Source: an uncultured Oscillospiraceae bacterium (GTDB lineage: Bacteria > Bacillota > Clostridia > Oscillospirales > Ruminococcaceae). Taken from it: a stretch of 26,284 bases of DNA. A program made the translations under genes and the position numbers. The notes beneath the pieces are model-generated. The model saw only the letters and a list, made by a program, of their open reading frames with translations, searched no databases and was not told the origin of the DNA. Below are positions 1 through 6,879 of this stretch, piece by piece. The DNA lies in assembly GCA_910587135.1 (NCBI GenBank), contig CAJULF010000039.1, positions 1 through 26,284 on the forward strand, written 5' to 3'. Position 1 is the stretch's first letter, and each line of letters opens with the position of its first letter.

Positions 1-210
1 GGCTGTACCTAGGGGAGGGTTCAAGTCCACTTTCGTGTCGAAAATATCTGTGGACCGTGAATCCTGTTTTTAGCAAGATTTATGCCCACAAATGGCTTTA
101 CACTGACGTTTGTGAGCATAATATCTTTTTGGTAACAATTAGTTGTGAAACGCTGACAAAAAAGATTTTTTCTCTTTCAATATACAAAAGCGTCTCAGCT
201 TCATATTTAT

Positions 211-239
211 ATTATAATACATCACTACACGAATGTCAA
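211..239 (-). promoter_or_regulatory. Sigma-A promoter reading out of the left edge
   Basis: On the minus strand TTGACA (239-234) is followed by exactly 17 nt and TATAAT (216-211), both perfect consensus. It lies 80 bp beyond the stop of the last recombination-module gene and reads toward position 1. The 210 bp after it contain no convincing gene, so the transcribed gene or RNA must lie mostly outside the window. The remainder of positions 1-318 is AT-rich and I see no other feature in it. Confidence 0.75.
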
Positions 240-318
240 GACCTTTTTAATTGCTTAATGAAATTTCCTTGCTGAGGTTATATATGAAACGTAGCAGACA
301 ATTCATATACATTCGAAC

Positions 319-891
319 TCACATCCCCATAGACATTCCCATATCTTCGGACTCATCCAGATCCTCGCCTTCGTCCAAATCCTCGTCCTCATCGGGGTTT
401 TCGGATTCCTCGCTCTCGGCGTCAAAATCGTCCGAAAAATCGGTGCTTTCCCGTTCCTCGGGTTGTTCCCCGACTTCCTCGGAAACGCTCTCACAATCGC
501 TCACAGCGGCTGTTTCTTGCTGTTCTGCGTGTTTCTCTACCACTCTCTCGGAATCAGTTGGCGTTTCGCTTACTGCTTGCCGCTGCGTCAGATCTCGCTT
601 GATCTCGTTTTCGATCAGCCCGATCACGAACTGCTTCTGCGTCATGTTGTTGCGCTGCAGATAGTCCTTGATCTTCTGGAACAGTTCCTCCGGCACCTGA
701 AACGCCATCGTTCTCATATTACCCATGTTCTTGTCCTCCTTGATTGTCAGTTTCGGGTGGAGTTCGTCTTGTAAAGCCAAAGCTACGAAATCCCCCATTG
801 TCATTTCGTGCTCTTCAATGTATCGCTTGACCTCGGCGTGCAAATCCGCGTCGATCTTGACGGTTACGCCCTTTTTCTCGTTAGTCGACAT
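319..891 (-). CDS. Tandem ribbon-helix-helix-like protein with acidic C-terminal tail
   Basis: A 190-aa cytosolic protein. Residues 8-45 and 58-100 each look like a ribbon-helix-helix unit: a short strand (VTVKIDADLHAEV; RTMAFQVPEELFQKI) and two helices with an M-T-x-x-x-F-V turn (MTMGDFVALAL; MTQKQFVIGLI). The two halves therefore resemble an internal duplication. Residues 110-190 are low-complexity and strongly acidic, ending in a Met/Gly cluster. The start lies inside the 44-aa gene before it (11-nt overlap), which implies translational coupling to the recombinase operon. DNA binding, perhaps as an accessory or regulator of recombination, is inferred from fold and position. The acidic tail might act as a DNA mimic or partner-binding arm. 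No named family is recognised. Confidence 0.75.
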   Translation of the reverse strand: MSTNEKKGVTVKIDADLHAEVKRYIEEHEMTMGDFVALALQDELHPKLTIKEDKNMGNMRTMAFQVPEELFQKIKDYLQRNNMTQKQFVIGLIENEIKRDLTQRQAVSETPTDSERVVEKHAEQQETAAVSDCESVSEEVGEQPEERESTDFSDDFDAESEESENPDEDEDLDEGEDLDESEDMGMSMGM

Positions 892-1015
892 TGTCCATAT
901 CCCTTTCTATAAATTTTCTAAATGCAGATTCCGCGATTTCTTCAACCGCGGAACCCGTTTCTGCCGCCTCTATAAGCAGCATTTCATAAAGCCATACCGG
1001 AATCTCAATTTCCAT
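881..1015 (-). CDS. 44-aa peptide coupled to the serine recombinase
   Basis: An ATG at 1015 is preceded by AAAGGA at a good distance and opens a 44-codon frame, MEIEIPVWLYEMLLIEAAET followed by a helix rich in Glu and Ala and ending DMDNVD. It overlaps the recombinase stop by 11 nt and the next gene's start by 11 nt, so the three genes form one coupled unit. The amphipathic pattern and the short strand-like beginning (EIEIPVWLYEML) resemble a single ribbon-helix-helix-like unit, as in the downstream protein. That suggests a partner or small DNA-binding protein. It is supported mainly by its ribosome binding site and overlaps; function unknown. Confidence 0.6.
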   Translation of the reverse strand: MEIEIPVWLYEMLLIEAAETGSAVEEIAESAFRKFIERDMDNVD

Positions 1016-2645
1016 TTAAGTCCTTTCTGATTTCAAAGCCGCCTTTGAATGTGATCGTTATGGTGTCCTTGCTTTCAACGGTGACCTTTTCAATAAGCTG
1101 CCGCACCGCAACGTCATCGTATTCTGTCATGGCGAAATCTTCGTTTTCAAGCCGTTTCAGAATCGCGTCAACTTCGTCGGAGCCTCTTTGTGCCGTCATC
1201 TGTTTCGCCTTTTCGGTTTCGATGAACTCCCGCAGCGTTTTCATTTCCTCGCTGAATTTCTCGATATCCGCCATTGCTGTGGTGGCTGTTTCGGGTACGG
1301 TTGCCAATTTTATCAGCTCGTCTATGTTGTGCGCAAGTTCATCGATCCGCTGCTGTGCCGCCTGTACGCTGCCGTTAAGGTTTGGATCAAGCACCTCGAT
1401 TATGCTTTCGCGGAGTGCCTTTGCCACATCGTCCTTGACCGTGCAGAATTCATTTATCGCTTCCACTATTGCCTTGTGAAGTGACTGTTCATCAACGGTA
1501 GGCGAGTTATGACATTTCTTCTTGCCATATTGAATTCGGTTGATGCACCGCCACTTTATCTCCTTGAAGCCCTTTGCTGTCCAAGTTACACGGCGATAAT
1601 GTGAACCGCACTCGCCGCATATCAGCAGCTCCGACAGCGAGTATTTTGCACTGTATTTGCCCTGCTCGGTTTTACCGAGTTTATTCGCAATCGCTTTCTT
1701 TGCGCCGCGTCGCGCCATTTCTTCCTGCACCCGATTGAAGTCAGCTCGGGATATAATCGGATCGTGATGATCCTTGACCAGATACATCGGCAGCTCGCCA
1801 TTGTTCTTGCGGCTCTTTTTGGTAATGCAATCGGTTATGTAGGACTTTTGCAGAAGCGCATCGCCCGTATATTTTTCGTTTACAAGAATGCTTTTGACGA
1901 TCTCGGAATGCCATGTGGTTCGCTTGTGCTTCGTTTTGACACCTCGGGAGTTGAGCGAATCGGCGATCTGCCTAAGGCTCATTCCGTCAAGGTAGCTGCG
2001 GAATATCTCTTTTACGATCTCCGCTTCTTCGGGTACGATCTTGGGGAGACCATTCTCGCCCTTTTTATACCCAAGCAGTTTTGCGTACTGTATCGGAACA
2101 TTACCGTTTTTAAAGCTCTGCCGAATACCCCAAGATACGTTCTTGCTGATCGACTCGGATTCGGCTTGCGCGAAGCAGGACATTATCGTCAACATCATTT
2201 CCGTATCGGTTTCAATGGTGTTGATGTTTTCCTTTTCGAAAATGATCGCTATGCCAAGCGCTTTCAGTTCGCGTATGTAATTAAGGCTGTCGACTGTGTT
2301 TCTCGCAAATCTTGACAAGGATTTCGTGAGTATCAAGTCAATCTTTCGTTGTCTGCAGAGCCTTATCATTTTGAGAAATTCGGGACGTTTCTTTGCTTGC
2401 GTACCCGTGATTCCCTCGTCTGCGAATATGCCAGCCATCTGCCACTCGGTATTCTTCCCGATCTTTTCGGTGTAGTAACTTATCTGCGCTTCGTAGCTGC
2501 TCTCCTGCTCCTCTTGGTCGGTGCTGACGCGGCAGTATGCCGCCACTCTTAACAGTCTTTGAGCCTGTCCGGTTTCCTCGCGAGATTTCGCGGGTATAAC
2601 CACGATCCGCATATTGCTTGGTGCCGTTATTGCTGTTCCTGTCAT
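1005..2645 (-). CDS. Large serine recombinase (complete)
   Basis: A 546-aa site-specific recombinase of the large serine resolvase/invertase class. It carries an N-terminal resolvase domain (about 32-185) with AAYCRVST, where Ser41 is the predicted nucleophile, and the conserved KSLSRFARNTVDSL segment. A recombinase domain (about 200-310) follows, then a zinc ribbon (CGECGSHYRR, later WRC and KKCHNS), and a C-terminal coiled-coil-like region (about 430-520). The start at 2645 was chosen because its ATG overlaps the preceding stop as ATGA and GAGGTG lies just upstream; an earlier in-frame ATG would intrude into the neighbour. It probably catalyses excision and integration of the element with the second recombinase. 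All catalytic features seen appear intact. Confidence 0.93.
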   Translation of the reverse strand: MTGTAITAPSNMRIVVIPAKSREETGQAQRLLRVAAYCRVSTDQEEQESSYEAQISYYTEKIGKNTEWQMAGIFADEGITGTQAKKRPEFLKMIRLCRQRKIDLILTKSLSRFARNTVDSLNYIRELKALGIAIIFEKENINTIETDTEMMLTIMSCFAQAESESISKNVSWGIRQSFKNGNVPIQYAKLLGYKKGENGLPKIVPEEAEIVKEIFRSYLDGMSLRQIADSLNSRGVKTKHKRTTWHSEIVKSILVNEKYTGDALLQKSYITDCITKKSRKNNGELPMYLVKDHHDPIISRADFNRVQEEMARRGAKKAIANKLGKTEQGKYSAKYSLSELLICGECGSHYRRVTWTAKGFKEIKWRCINRIQYGKKKCHNSPTVDEQSLHKAIVEAINEFCTVKDDVAKALRESIIEVLDPNLNGSVQAAQQRIDELAHNIDELIKLATVPETATTAMADIEKFSEEMKTLREFIETEKAKQMTAQRGSDEVDAILKRLENEDFAMTEYDDVAVRQLIEKVTVESKDTITITFKGGFEIRKDLNGN

Positions 2646-3145
2646 GTTTTCACCTCGTTTACAGTCGTATATTTTAATTGAGCGCACATTATTATAAGCG
2701 CTTCAACCTTTTCCCTATCGGGATTTTCGGAATCAAGCTGCCGATTTATTTCATTGGTCATGCGCTGAATTTCGTCGGTCGGCTCGTATTTCATGAGCAT
2801 TGTCTCTGTTTGCTGCGGTTCGTTCTGTGGGGCGGGTTTACGGTAGGTATTCCGCTCCGTCTTTATCCGAGCCGCCAGCCGGAAGTCCTCTGATGTTATA
2901 ATCTGCGGATAACCGTTCTCGCCGATATATATTCGGTTTTCAAGCACACGGCAGACCATATTTTTATTCCAGACGGACTTTCCTATTATATATGGTATCG
3001 TCATTTCGGCGGCTATGGTTTTAAGCGATTTTCCACCGATGTAATCAGCAAATATTTTTCGCACCGTTTCCGCTTCGGGCGCATTCAGCGCGTATTTTCC
3101 GTTTACCATGCAGTACCCGAACGGTATGCTTCTGTTTTTTAGCAT
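2642..3145 (-). CDS. Recombinase-domain-only protein lacking the catalytic domain
   Basis: A 167-aa protein matching only the middle of a large serine recombinase. IPFGYCMVNGKY, an EAETVRKIF helix, a KSLKTIAAEM segment and an NRIYIGENGYPQI segment correspond to the recombinase (DNA-binding) domain. There is no resolvase domain, no catalytic Ser and no zinc ribbon. Its own ribosome binding site (GAGGTG, in the preceding gene's end) and ATGA overlap with the next recombinase argue that it is a maintained short gene rather than random decay. It could be a DNA-binding accessory subunit that directs the two catalytic recombinases. Origin by truncation of a third full-length recombinase is the alternative. 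Confidence 0.8.
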   Translation of the reverse strand: MLKNRSIPFGYCMVNGKYALNAPEAETVRKIFADYIGGKSLKTIAAEMTIPYIIGKSVWNKNMVCRVLENRIYIGENGYPQIITSEDFRLAARIKTERNTYRKPAPQNEPQQTETMLMKYEPTDEIQRMTNEINRQLDSENPDREKVEALIIMCAQLKYTTVNEVKT

Positions 3146-3149
3146 TTCA

Positions 3150-4673
3150 TCACCTCGCGATCCTTTCCGTAAATCCGATCCCGCCGATCAAGTCAAACCG
3201 TATTTCCGATTCCGACAGCACCGTGATTTTCTCAACAATCTGCCCAAATTTGATCTCGTCGAATTCGTCTATCTGTTCGGCTCTCTCGAATACTCCGATC
3301 AGCTTACGTAGTTCGTCGAGCCTCTCACCGTCCTTATCGTCAAGGTTGGCGTGAAGCTGCTTTTGGGCAGTTATCATCTTTCGGTCGAGTTCCTGAGTGC
3401 GCTCTTTAAAGTACGCGCCGTCCAATGTTCCCTGCGAGTTCAACATGGTCATCATATGGATTTGCTGCTTTATTTCCGCTATCTCCTTACGGAGCGCCGC
3501 AAGCTGCGTGTTGCCCGATTTTTCTCTTACGGATAGAGTTTCAAGCTGTCGGAGCATTGGTGCGAGTATAGCTTTGTAATGCGCTTGGAGCTTGTTCCAT
3601 AATCTCACGAATGCCATGCGGAACTTTTCTTCCCGTATCTGTCGAACAGCGCAGTTTTCAGCCGATCCATCATGTTTTCGGCACACCCAACACACATAGG
3701 TTTTTCTGTCCTTTCGTCTGAATGTACTGCCGCAATTGCCACATATAATCTTTGAGTGGAAGGGCGAGCGCTTGATTATTTTTCCGTCTGACTTGTCCCT
3801 TTCAGCAAGGACTTTTTGGACGTTATCGAATACCGATTTTTCTATGATAGGCTCGTGTGTTCCGCTAACGTAATACTGTTCCTTTTCGCCGCGGTTTATC
3901 ACGCCCTTGAACGGCAGAGTGTCTGTCGAGAAAGTCTTTTGAAGTAGGGTATCGCCAATGTATTTTTCATTTGTAAGTATACAATGAATTGTACTGCGAC
4001 GCCATATTTCTTTGCGAACCTTGAGTTTATTCAGCCTTGTTGCAATCTCATTCATGCCGATACCGCTGACATACCATGTAAAAATCTGCCTGACGATTTT
4101 CGCCCTTTTAAGGTTGATTTGAAGTTTCCCGTTTACATAATCATATCCGAACGGAGTGGACGCAGTTTTATAAGTGCCGTCCATCATGCGTTTTTTAACA
4201 CCCATGCGGCAGTTTCGCGAGATCGACATTGATTCCTCTTGGGCGAATTGGCTGTATATCGCCAACATCATCTCAGAGCTGACCTCGCCGGTGTCGATAT
4301 TCTCCTTTTCAAAGTACACCGACACGCCGAGCGTTTTCAGTTCCCGTACCGCTTCAAGGCTGTCTTTGGTATTTCGCGCAAACCTCGATATTGATTTGAC
4401 AAGTACCCTGTCGATCTTTCCTTTGCGGCAGTCGCTCATCAGCCTTTGGAACTCGGGGCGCTTTGTTGCCGACGTGCCTGTTATACCTTGATCCGCGTAC
4501 ATATCTACGAACACCGCGTCGGTGCTGTTTCTGAGCAGTTCGGTGTAATAACGTATCTGTGCCGCGAATGAGTTTAACTGATCCTCGCTGTCGCTCGATA
4601 CGCGGGCATAAGCGGCGGTTCTGACTATTTCCGCAGTCCGCTTTTTAGCAGGTATAATCGTAATTTCAGCCAT
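3150..4673 (-). CDS. Large serine recombinase (second complete copy)
   Basis: A 507-aa large serine recombinase. Its resolvase domain carries AAYARVSSDS with Ser26 as the predicted nucleophile, plus GITGTSATKRPEF and KSISRFARNTKDSLEAV. The recombinase domain begins at STPFGYDYVNGK, a zinc ribbon follows (CGNCGSTFRR, YVCWVC, ENC), and a coiled-coil-like C-terminus with KEIAEIKQQI ends the protein. The start at 4673 follows AAGGAAG with a 7-nt gap; the slightly earlier in-frame ATG lacks a comparable site. It is clearly paralogous to, but well diverged from, the recombinase at 1005-2645, so the pair may act as two different subunits or on different att sites. Confidence 0.93.
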   Translation of the reverse strand: MAEITIIPAKKRTAEIVRTAAYARVSSDSEDQLNSFAAQIRYYTELLRNSTDAVFVDMYADQGITGTSATKRPEFQRLMSDCRKGKIDRVLVKSISRFARNTKDSLEAVRELKTLGVSVYFEKENIDTGEVSSEMMLAIYSQFAQEESMSISRNCRMGVKKRMMDGTYKTASTPFGYDYVNGKLQINLKRAKIVRQIFTWYVSGIGMNEIATRLNKLKVRKEIWRRSTIHCILTNEKYIGDTLLQKTFSTDTLPFKGVINRGEKEQYYVSGTHEPIIEKSVFDNVQKVLAERDKSDGKIIKRSPFHSKIICGNCGSTFRRKDRKTYVCWVCRKHDGSAENCAVRQIREEKFRMAFVRLWNKLQAHYKAILAPMLRQLETLSVREKSGNTQLAALRKEIAEIKQQIHMMTMLNSQGTLDGAYFKERTQELDRKMITAQKQLHANLDDKDGERLDELRKLIGVFERAEQIDEFDEIKFGQIVEKITVLSESEIRFDLIGGIGFTERIAR

Positions 4674-4788
4674 TTCATCACTTCCTTTCACAACACATCA
4701 TACCGAAAAATTTCGGATTTATCTATTACCAATGCTACCGAAATATCCGCGGCGGTTTGTATCATAACCAACAAAAGCGGACGGGGGT

Positions 4789-4929
4789 TCAGACCTCCGC
4801 GAGCCGCTTTATAACAGCCTTTTCGATCTTTCTGCGCTGCGCCTCGGTTATAAGATTTTCATTCAACAGCTTGTCCAGAAAATTTCTGCACAAGTAGAAT
4901 TTGTACCTGATGATCGCTTCGTTATCCAT
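4789..4929 (-). CDS. 46-aa SHOCT-like small protein
   Basis: An ATG at 4929, preceded by GGAGG, opens 46 codons: a short N-terminal helix (MDNEAIIRYKFYLCRNF) and then DKLLNENLITEAQRRKIEKA. The second part matches the pattern of short C-terminal-type (SHOCT) oligomerisation motifs, in which L-x-x-G/N-x-I-T-x-x-E/Q-x-x-x-x-K recurs. It is the first gene after the long structured leader and immediately precedes the recombinase cluster, so it is probably co-expressed with it. A role in assembling recombinase complexes is speculation. The 115 bp between this gene and the next contain a CCGAAA/TTTCGG hairpin (4703-4716) but no further gene. Confidence 0.6.
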   Translation of the reverse strand: MDNEAIIRYKFYLCRNFLDKLLNENLITEAQRRKIEKAVIKRLAEV

Positions 4930-5541
4930 GTTTTCTGTTCCTCCGTAATCTTATATTAAATGTGCAATTTTCAATCTTGTTCGTAAACTCAACTGAAATT
5001 TGCACACTTTTCAGTGTGCAAACGGTCGCGGCTCTGTGCGATTACAGAGCCGTAACCTTATATCTTAACAGCGAATTTCTTCGCTTGTTTGCCTGTAAAA
5101 AATGTCGTATTTGCCCCGCGCCCCCGACAATCGGGAATATTTCAGACTGTTGTCGGCACAACATCATGGGACTCTCACCCCAATGCGGTTCTCGCAAAGC
5201 CGCCCCCATTGCTTCTAACTGTGGCTGGACGGAAGTATCATTATCCCCCTGTGCAGGTCATCGCGCACCGACTGCCACATCGATTTTGGGAACTGCTATT
5301 TATCGCTCGGTTATGGATCATCTTTCGGAATAATGTTGAGCCGAGGCTCGTCCGGCAAAGTGCCGTGCTTGTCCGATCTGTGATTCGGGGAATGTCTTGG
5401 CGTAGCGCTCCTTTCGCTTTCAACCATAAAGGCTGCGCAAGGGAAAGTATCTGAAATACTGCTATTCAATTTTCAAAGAGCAACAGAGGGCGAAATTTAA
5501 CCCTCTATATATAAGCCACGAAAATCGAAAAATACAACCAA
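4930..5541 (-). other. 612-bp non-coding stretch rich in inverted repeats, probable RNA leader
   Basis: No convincing gene fills this stretch between the sigma-like gene and the recombinase operon. It has several inverted repeats. AGAGGG/CCCTCT lies at 5485-5490 and 5501-5506. CCGACAA/TTGTCGG lies at 5124-5130 and 5150-5156. This pair competes with GTTGT/ACAAC (5149-5162) and with a local CCCGA/TCGGG hairpin. Two strong hairpins lie at 4999-5052. The competing pairs resemble an attenuator or structured RNA read on the minus strand. A 38-codon minus-strand frame (5427-5311) with SDKHGTLPDEPRLNIIPKDD has no ribosome binding site and is not called. An origin or attachment region is another possibility. 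Confidence 0.45.
4999..5052 (-). repeat. Two adjacent perfect hairpins in the leader
   Basis: TTTGCACACT (4999-5008) and AGTGTGCAAA (5013-5022) form a perfect 10-bp stem. On the minus strand the loop is GAAA, a stable tetraloop, and the stem is followed by TTTC. Immediately beside it CGGCTCTGT (5029-5037) and ACAGAGCCG (5044-5052) form a perfect 9-bp stem. In minus-strand RNA the second hairpin comes first, 70-120 nt before the 46-aa gene. They may be an attenuator/terminator pair or protein-binding sites; the T tract is weak. Confidence 0.6.
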
Positions 5542-5946
5542 TTATTCTAAAAATTTTTTCAGAAATTTGAGAATTACCCTCAAACGCTTTGATATCGCTT
5601 GTTGCGAAATCCCCATATCCTCGGCGATATCCTTTTGGATTTCCTTGTTCCAATACACACGGATCAGCAATTCCTTTTGCTGCGGCTGAAGCTTTTCAAT
5701 TGCTTCCATAAGCTCCCTGATCCGTTCTTCCTTGAGGACATCGTCCAGCGGATCGGTGCCAGCGGGTATGTATCGTCCTTTTTCCTCCAGTACCGACATA
5801 TAAGTATGACGGCGCGTTTCTTTGCGGTTAAGGTTGAAGTCTGCCTCGTCCATCTCGGCAATGTGTTTGCCGAGTTCGTCATCGATCTCGACCTCCGTAA
5901 CCTCGCCGGGGATTTTGCTCAAAAATTCATCATATTTAACGATCAT
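5542..5946 (-). CDS. Small sigma-70-like factor (region 4 type) of the mobile module
   Basis: A 134-aa protein. Its C-terminal half has a sigma region 4 arrangement: EAIEKLQPQQKELLIRVYW, then a helix-turn-helix KDIAEDMGISQQAISKRLRV, ending with a basic helix KFLKKFLE. The N-terminal part (DEFLSKIPGEVTEVEIDDEL and a helical, charged segment) matches the small sigma-like proteins commonly carried by conjugative and mobilisable elements of Firmicutes. The ATG at 5946 was chosen for its AGGAGG at 6-nt spacing; the open frame continues upstream without a credible start. It precedes the structured leader and recombinase operon in the same direction and probably controls the element's genes. No region 2 is visible, so it may be a regulator rather than a free-standing sigma factor. 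Confidence 0.8.
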   Translation of the reverse strand: MIVKYDEFLSKIPGEVTEVEIDDELGKHIAEMDEADFNLNRKETRRHTYMSVLEEKGRYIPAGTDPLDDVLKEERIRELMEAIEKLQPQQKELLIRVYWNKEIQKDIAEDMGISQQAISKRLRVILKFLKKFLE

Positions 5947-6044
5947 GTTAAACCTCCTGTGTTTTTTCGTTGTTGAATGGGACAAAAACATAGGAGGCGG
6001 AGCGCGTGAGCGGTAGAATTCTATATTGCGACTTTTTACGACAT

Positions 6045-6078
6045 AAAAAAGGCGCAGCCGTTGTAAATCAGCTACGCC
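6045..6078 (-). terminator. Rho-independent terminator (minus strand)
   Basis: Minus-strand RNA pairs GGCGUAGC (6078-6071) with GCUGCGCC (6058-6051), including one G-U pair, and is followed by TTTTTT at 6050-6045. On the plus strand the same position would be a C-A mismatch, so the minus orientation is favoured. It ends transcription about 100 bp before the sigma-like gene start. Confidence 0.7.
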
Positions 6079-6133
6079 TAACGCAATTATTGTTTTTTTA
6101 TCGGAGTTTATATGGTATGGTGTCGAATAAAAA

Positions 6134-6165
6134 AATGCTGCAATCCTTTTATGGATTACAGCATT
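6134..6165 (-). terminator. Rho-independent terminator (minus strand)
   Basis: A 13-bp stem (AATGCTGTAATCC with GGATTGCAGCATT on the minus strand, one G-U pair) with a 6-nt loop runs straight into a T tract. It is the second of three terminators insulating the sigma/recombinase module from the genes upstream. The rest of 5947-6404 contains inverted repeats but no gene I can support. Confidence 0.75.
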
Positions 6166-6232
6166 GATAATTAAAGTATATATTGATGTTCTTGGTAGCG
6201 AAGAACTCGTCTGCGCATGAAATGTTAACATT

Positions 6233-6293
6233 ATATCCTCTATCCGGGGATATTTATGTGTCGATCCCCATAAAAATTAGCCTATGAGGATAT
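6233..6293. repeat. Nested inverted repeat between mobile module and metabolic island
   Basis: Outer arms ATATCCTC (6233-6240) and GAGGATAT (6286-6293) are perfect 8-bp complements. They enclose inner arms GGGGAT (6246-6251) and ATCCCC (6264-6269). A separate hairpin GCGAA..GAAATA/TATTTC TTCGC follows at 6324-6354. The cluster has no coding content. It could be a recombination or regulator binding site at the element boundary; function is unknown. Confidence 0.5.
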
Positions 6294-6372
6294 TATATAG
6301 TAGTATTTTGTAGAAACTTTGTGGCGAAAATGTAGAAATAATGTATTTCTTCGCAAATTTCGACAATGAAAC

Positions 6373-6396
6373 GGCGACTTAATTGATCAAGCCGCC
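6373..6396 (-). terminator. Terminator-like hairpin after the winged-helix gene
   Basis: Minus-strand GGCGGCTT (6396-6389) pairs with AAGTCGCC (6380-6373) around an 8-nt loop, using a G-U pair that only works in this orientation. It lies nine bases beyond the stop of the winged-helix gene. The following T run is short (GTTTC), so termination may be moderate. Confidence 0.5.
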
Positions 6397-6404
6397 ATTT
6401 AAGA

Positions 6405-6818
6405 TTACTCTTTGAATTCAAGGCTATAACCGACACCTCGTATACAACGAATGGCAAGTTTATTGCCAAAACAAGTCTTGCTTAATTTTCTTCTAAGACT
6501 GCGAATGTGACAAGCAATCATATTGTTTACATTGCCAATTGCTTCCTCACCCCATACATTTCGATATATTTGATTATACGTTAAAATGCGATTTTTATAG
6601 ACCGTCAACACCCATAACACATCAAATTCTTTTACGGTCAATGAAAGCTGCTCGCTATTACAGTAAGCCGTTTTTCGTTCGGGAAATAATACAAGACCGC
6701 AAAGTGTCAGTTTCGATTCGCCGCTTAGCTGAATATAATCAATATTCAAATAATTTTTTAAAACCTGCAGCATTTCGTCAAACAAATTGTTGTTATCATC
6801 CTTGAATTCGATTATCAA
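6405..6818 (-). CDS. Orphan winged-helix (OmpR/PhoB type) DNA-binding protein
   Basis: A 137-aa protein. Residues about 40-135 form an OmpR/PhoB-type C-terminal winged helix: LSLTVKEFDVLWVLTVYKNR, LTYNQIYRNVWGEE, then NMIACHIRSLRRKL and IRCIRGVGYSLE. There is no receiver domain, so it is not phosphorylated as a normal response regulator would be. The start is uncertain. TTG at 6818 follows only a weak GGACGG, and an ATG at 6773 lacks a ribosome binding site. The gene lies 61 bp after the metal-less Fe-ADH homologue with no terminator between, so it is probably cotranscribed from the same LysR-type promoter. Truncation of a longer regulator is possible. Confidence 0.75.
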   Translation of the reverse strand: MIIEFKDDNNNLFDEMLQVLKNYLNIDYIQLSGESKLTLCGLVLFPERKTAYCNSEQLSLTVKEFDVLWVLTVYKNRILTYNQIYRNVWGEEAIGNVNNMIACHIRSLRRKLSKTCFGNKLAIRCIRGVGYSLEFKE

Positions 6819-6879
6819 TACCCGTCCGACAATATCACCGCCTTTTGCATAATAAATCTATAAATCGATGAAATAAGCG

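Noticed and set aside
11..38. A tRNA-like T-arm, GGGTTCAAGTCC, at the left edge, suggesting integration at a tRNA gene.
   Set aside because: The flanking bases do not form a proper 5-bp T stem (GAGGG against CCACT) and no acceptor stem or CCA end follows, so a tRNA 3' end is not supported.
5311..5427. A 38-codon minus-strand frame with a protein-like segment (SDKHGTLPDEPRLNIIPKDD).
   Set aside because: No ribosome binding site and it lies in the hairpin-rich leader; kept only as a note because homologues cannot be searched here.
4930..5541. A CRISPR array or group II intron in the hairpin-rich leader.
   Set aside because: There are no regularly spaced direct repeats, no reverse transcriptase and no recognisable domain V hairpin.
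5947..6231. An extended N-terminus for the sigma-like protein, since the frame stays open.
   Set aside because: The extension crosses two terminators and has no credible ribosome binding site, while ATG 5946 has an ideal AGGAGG.
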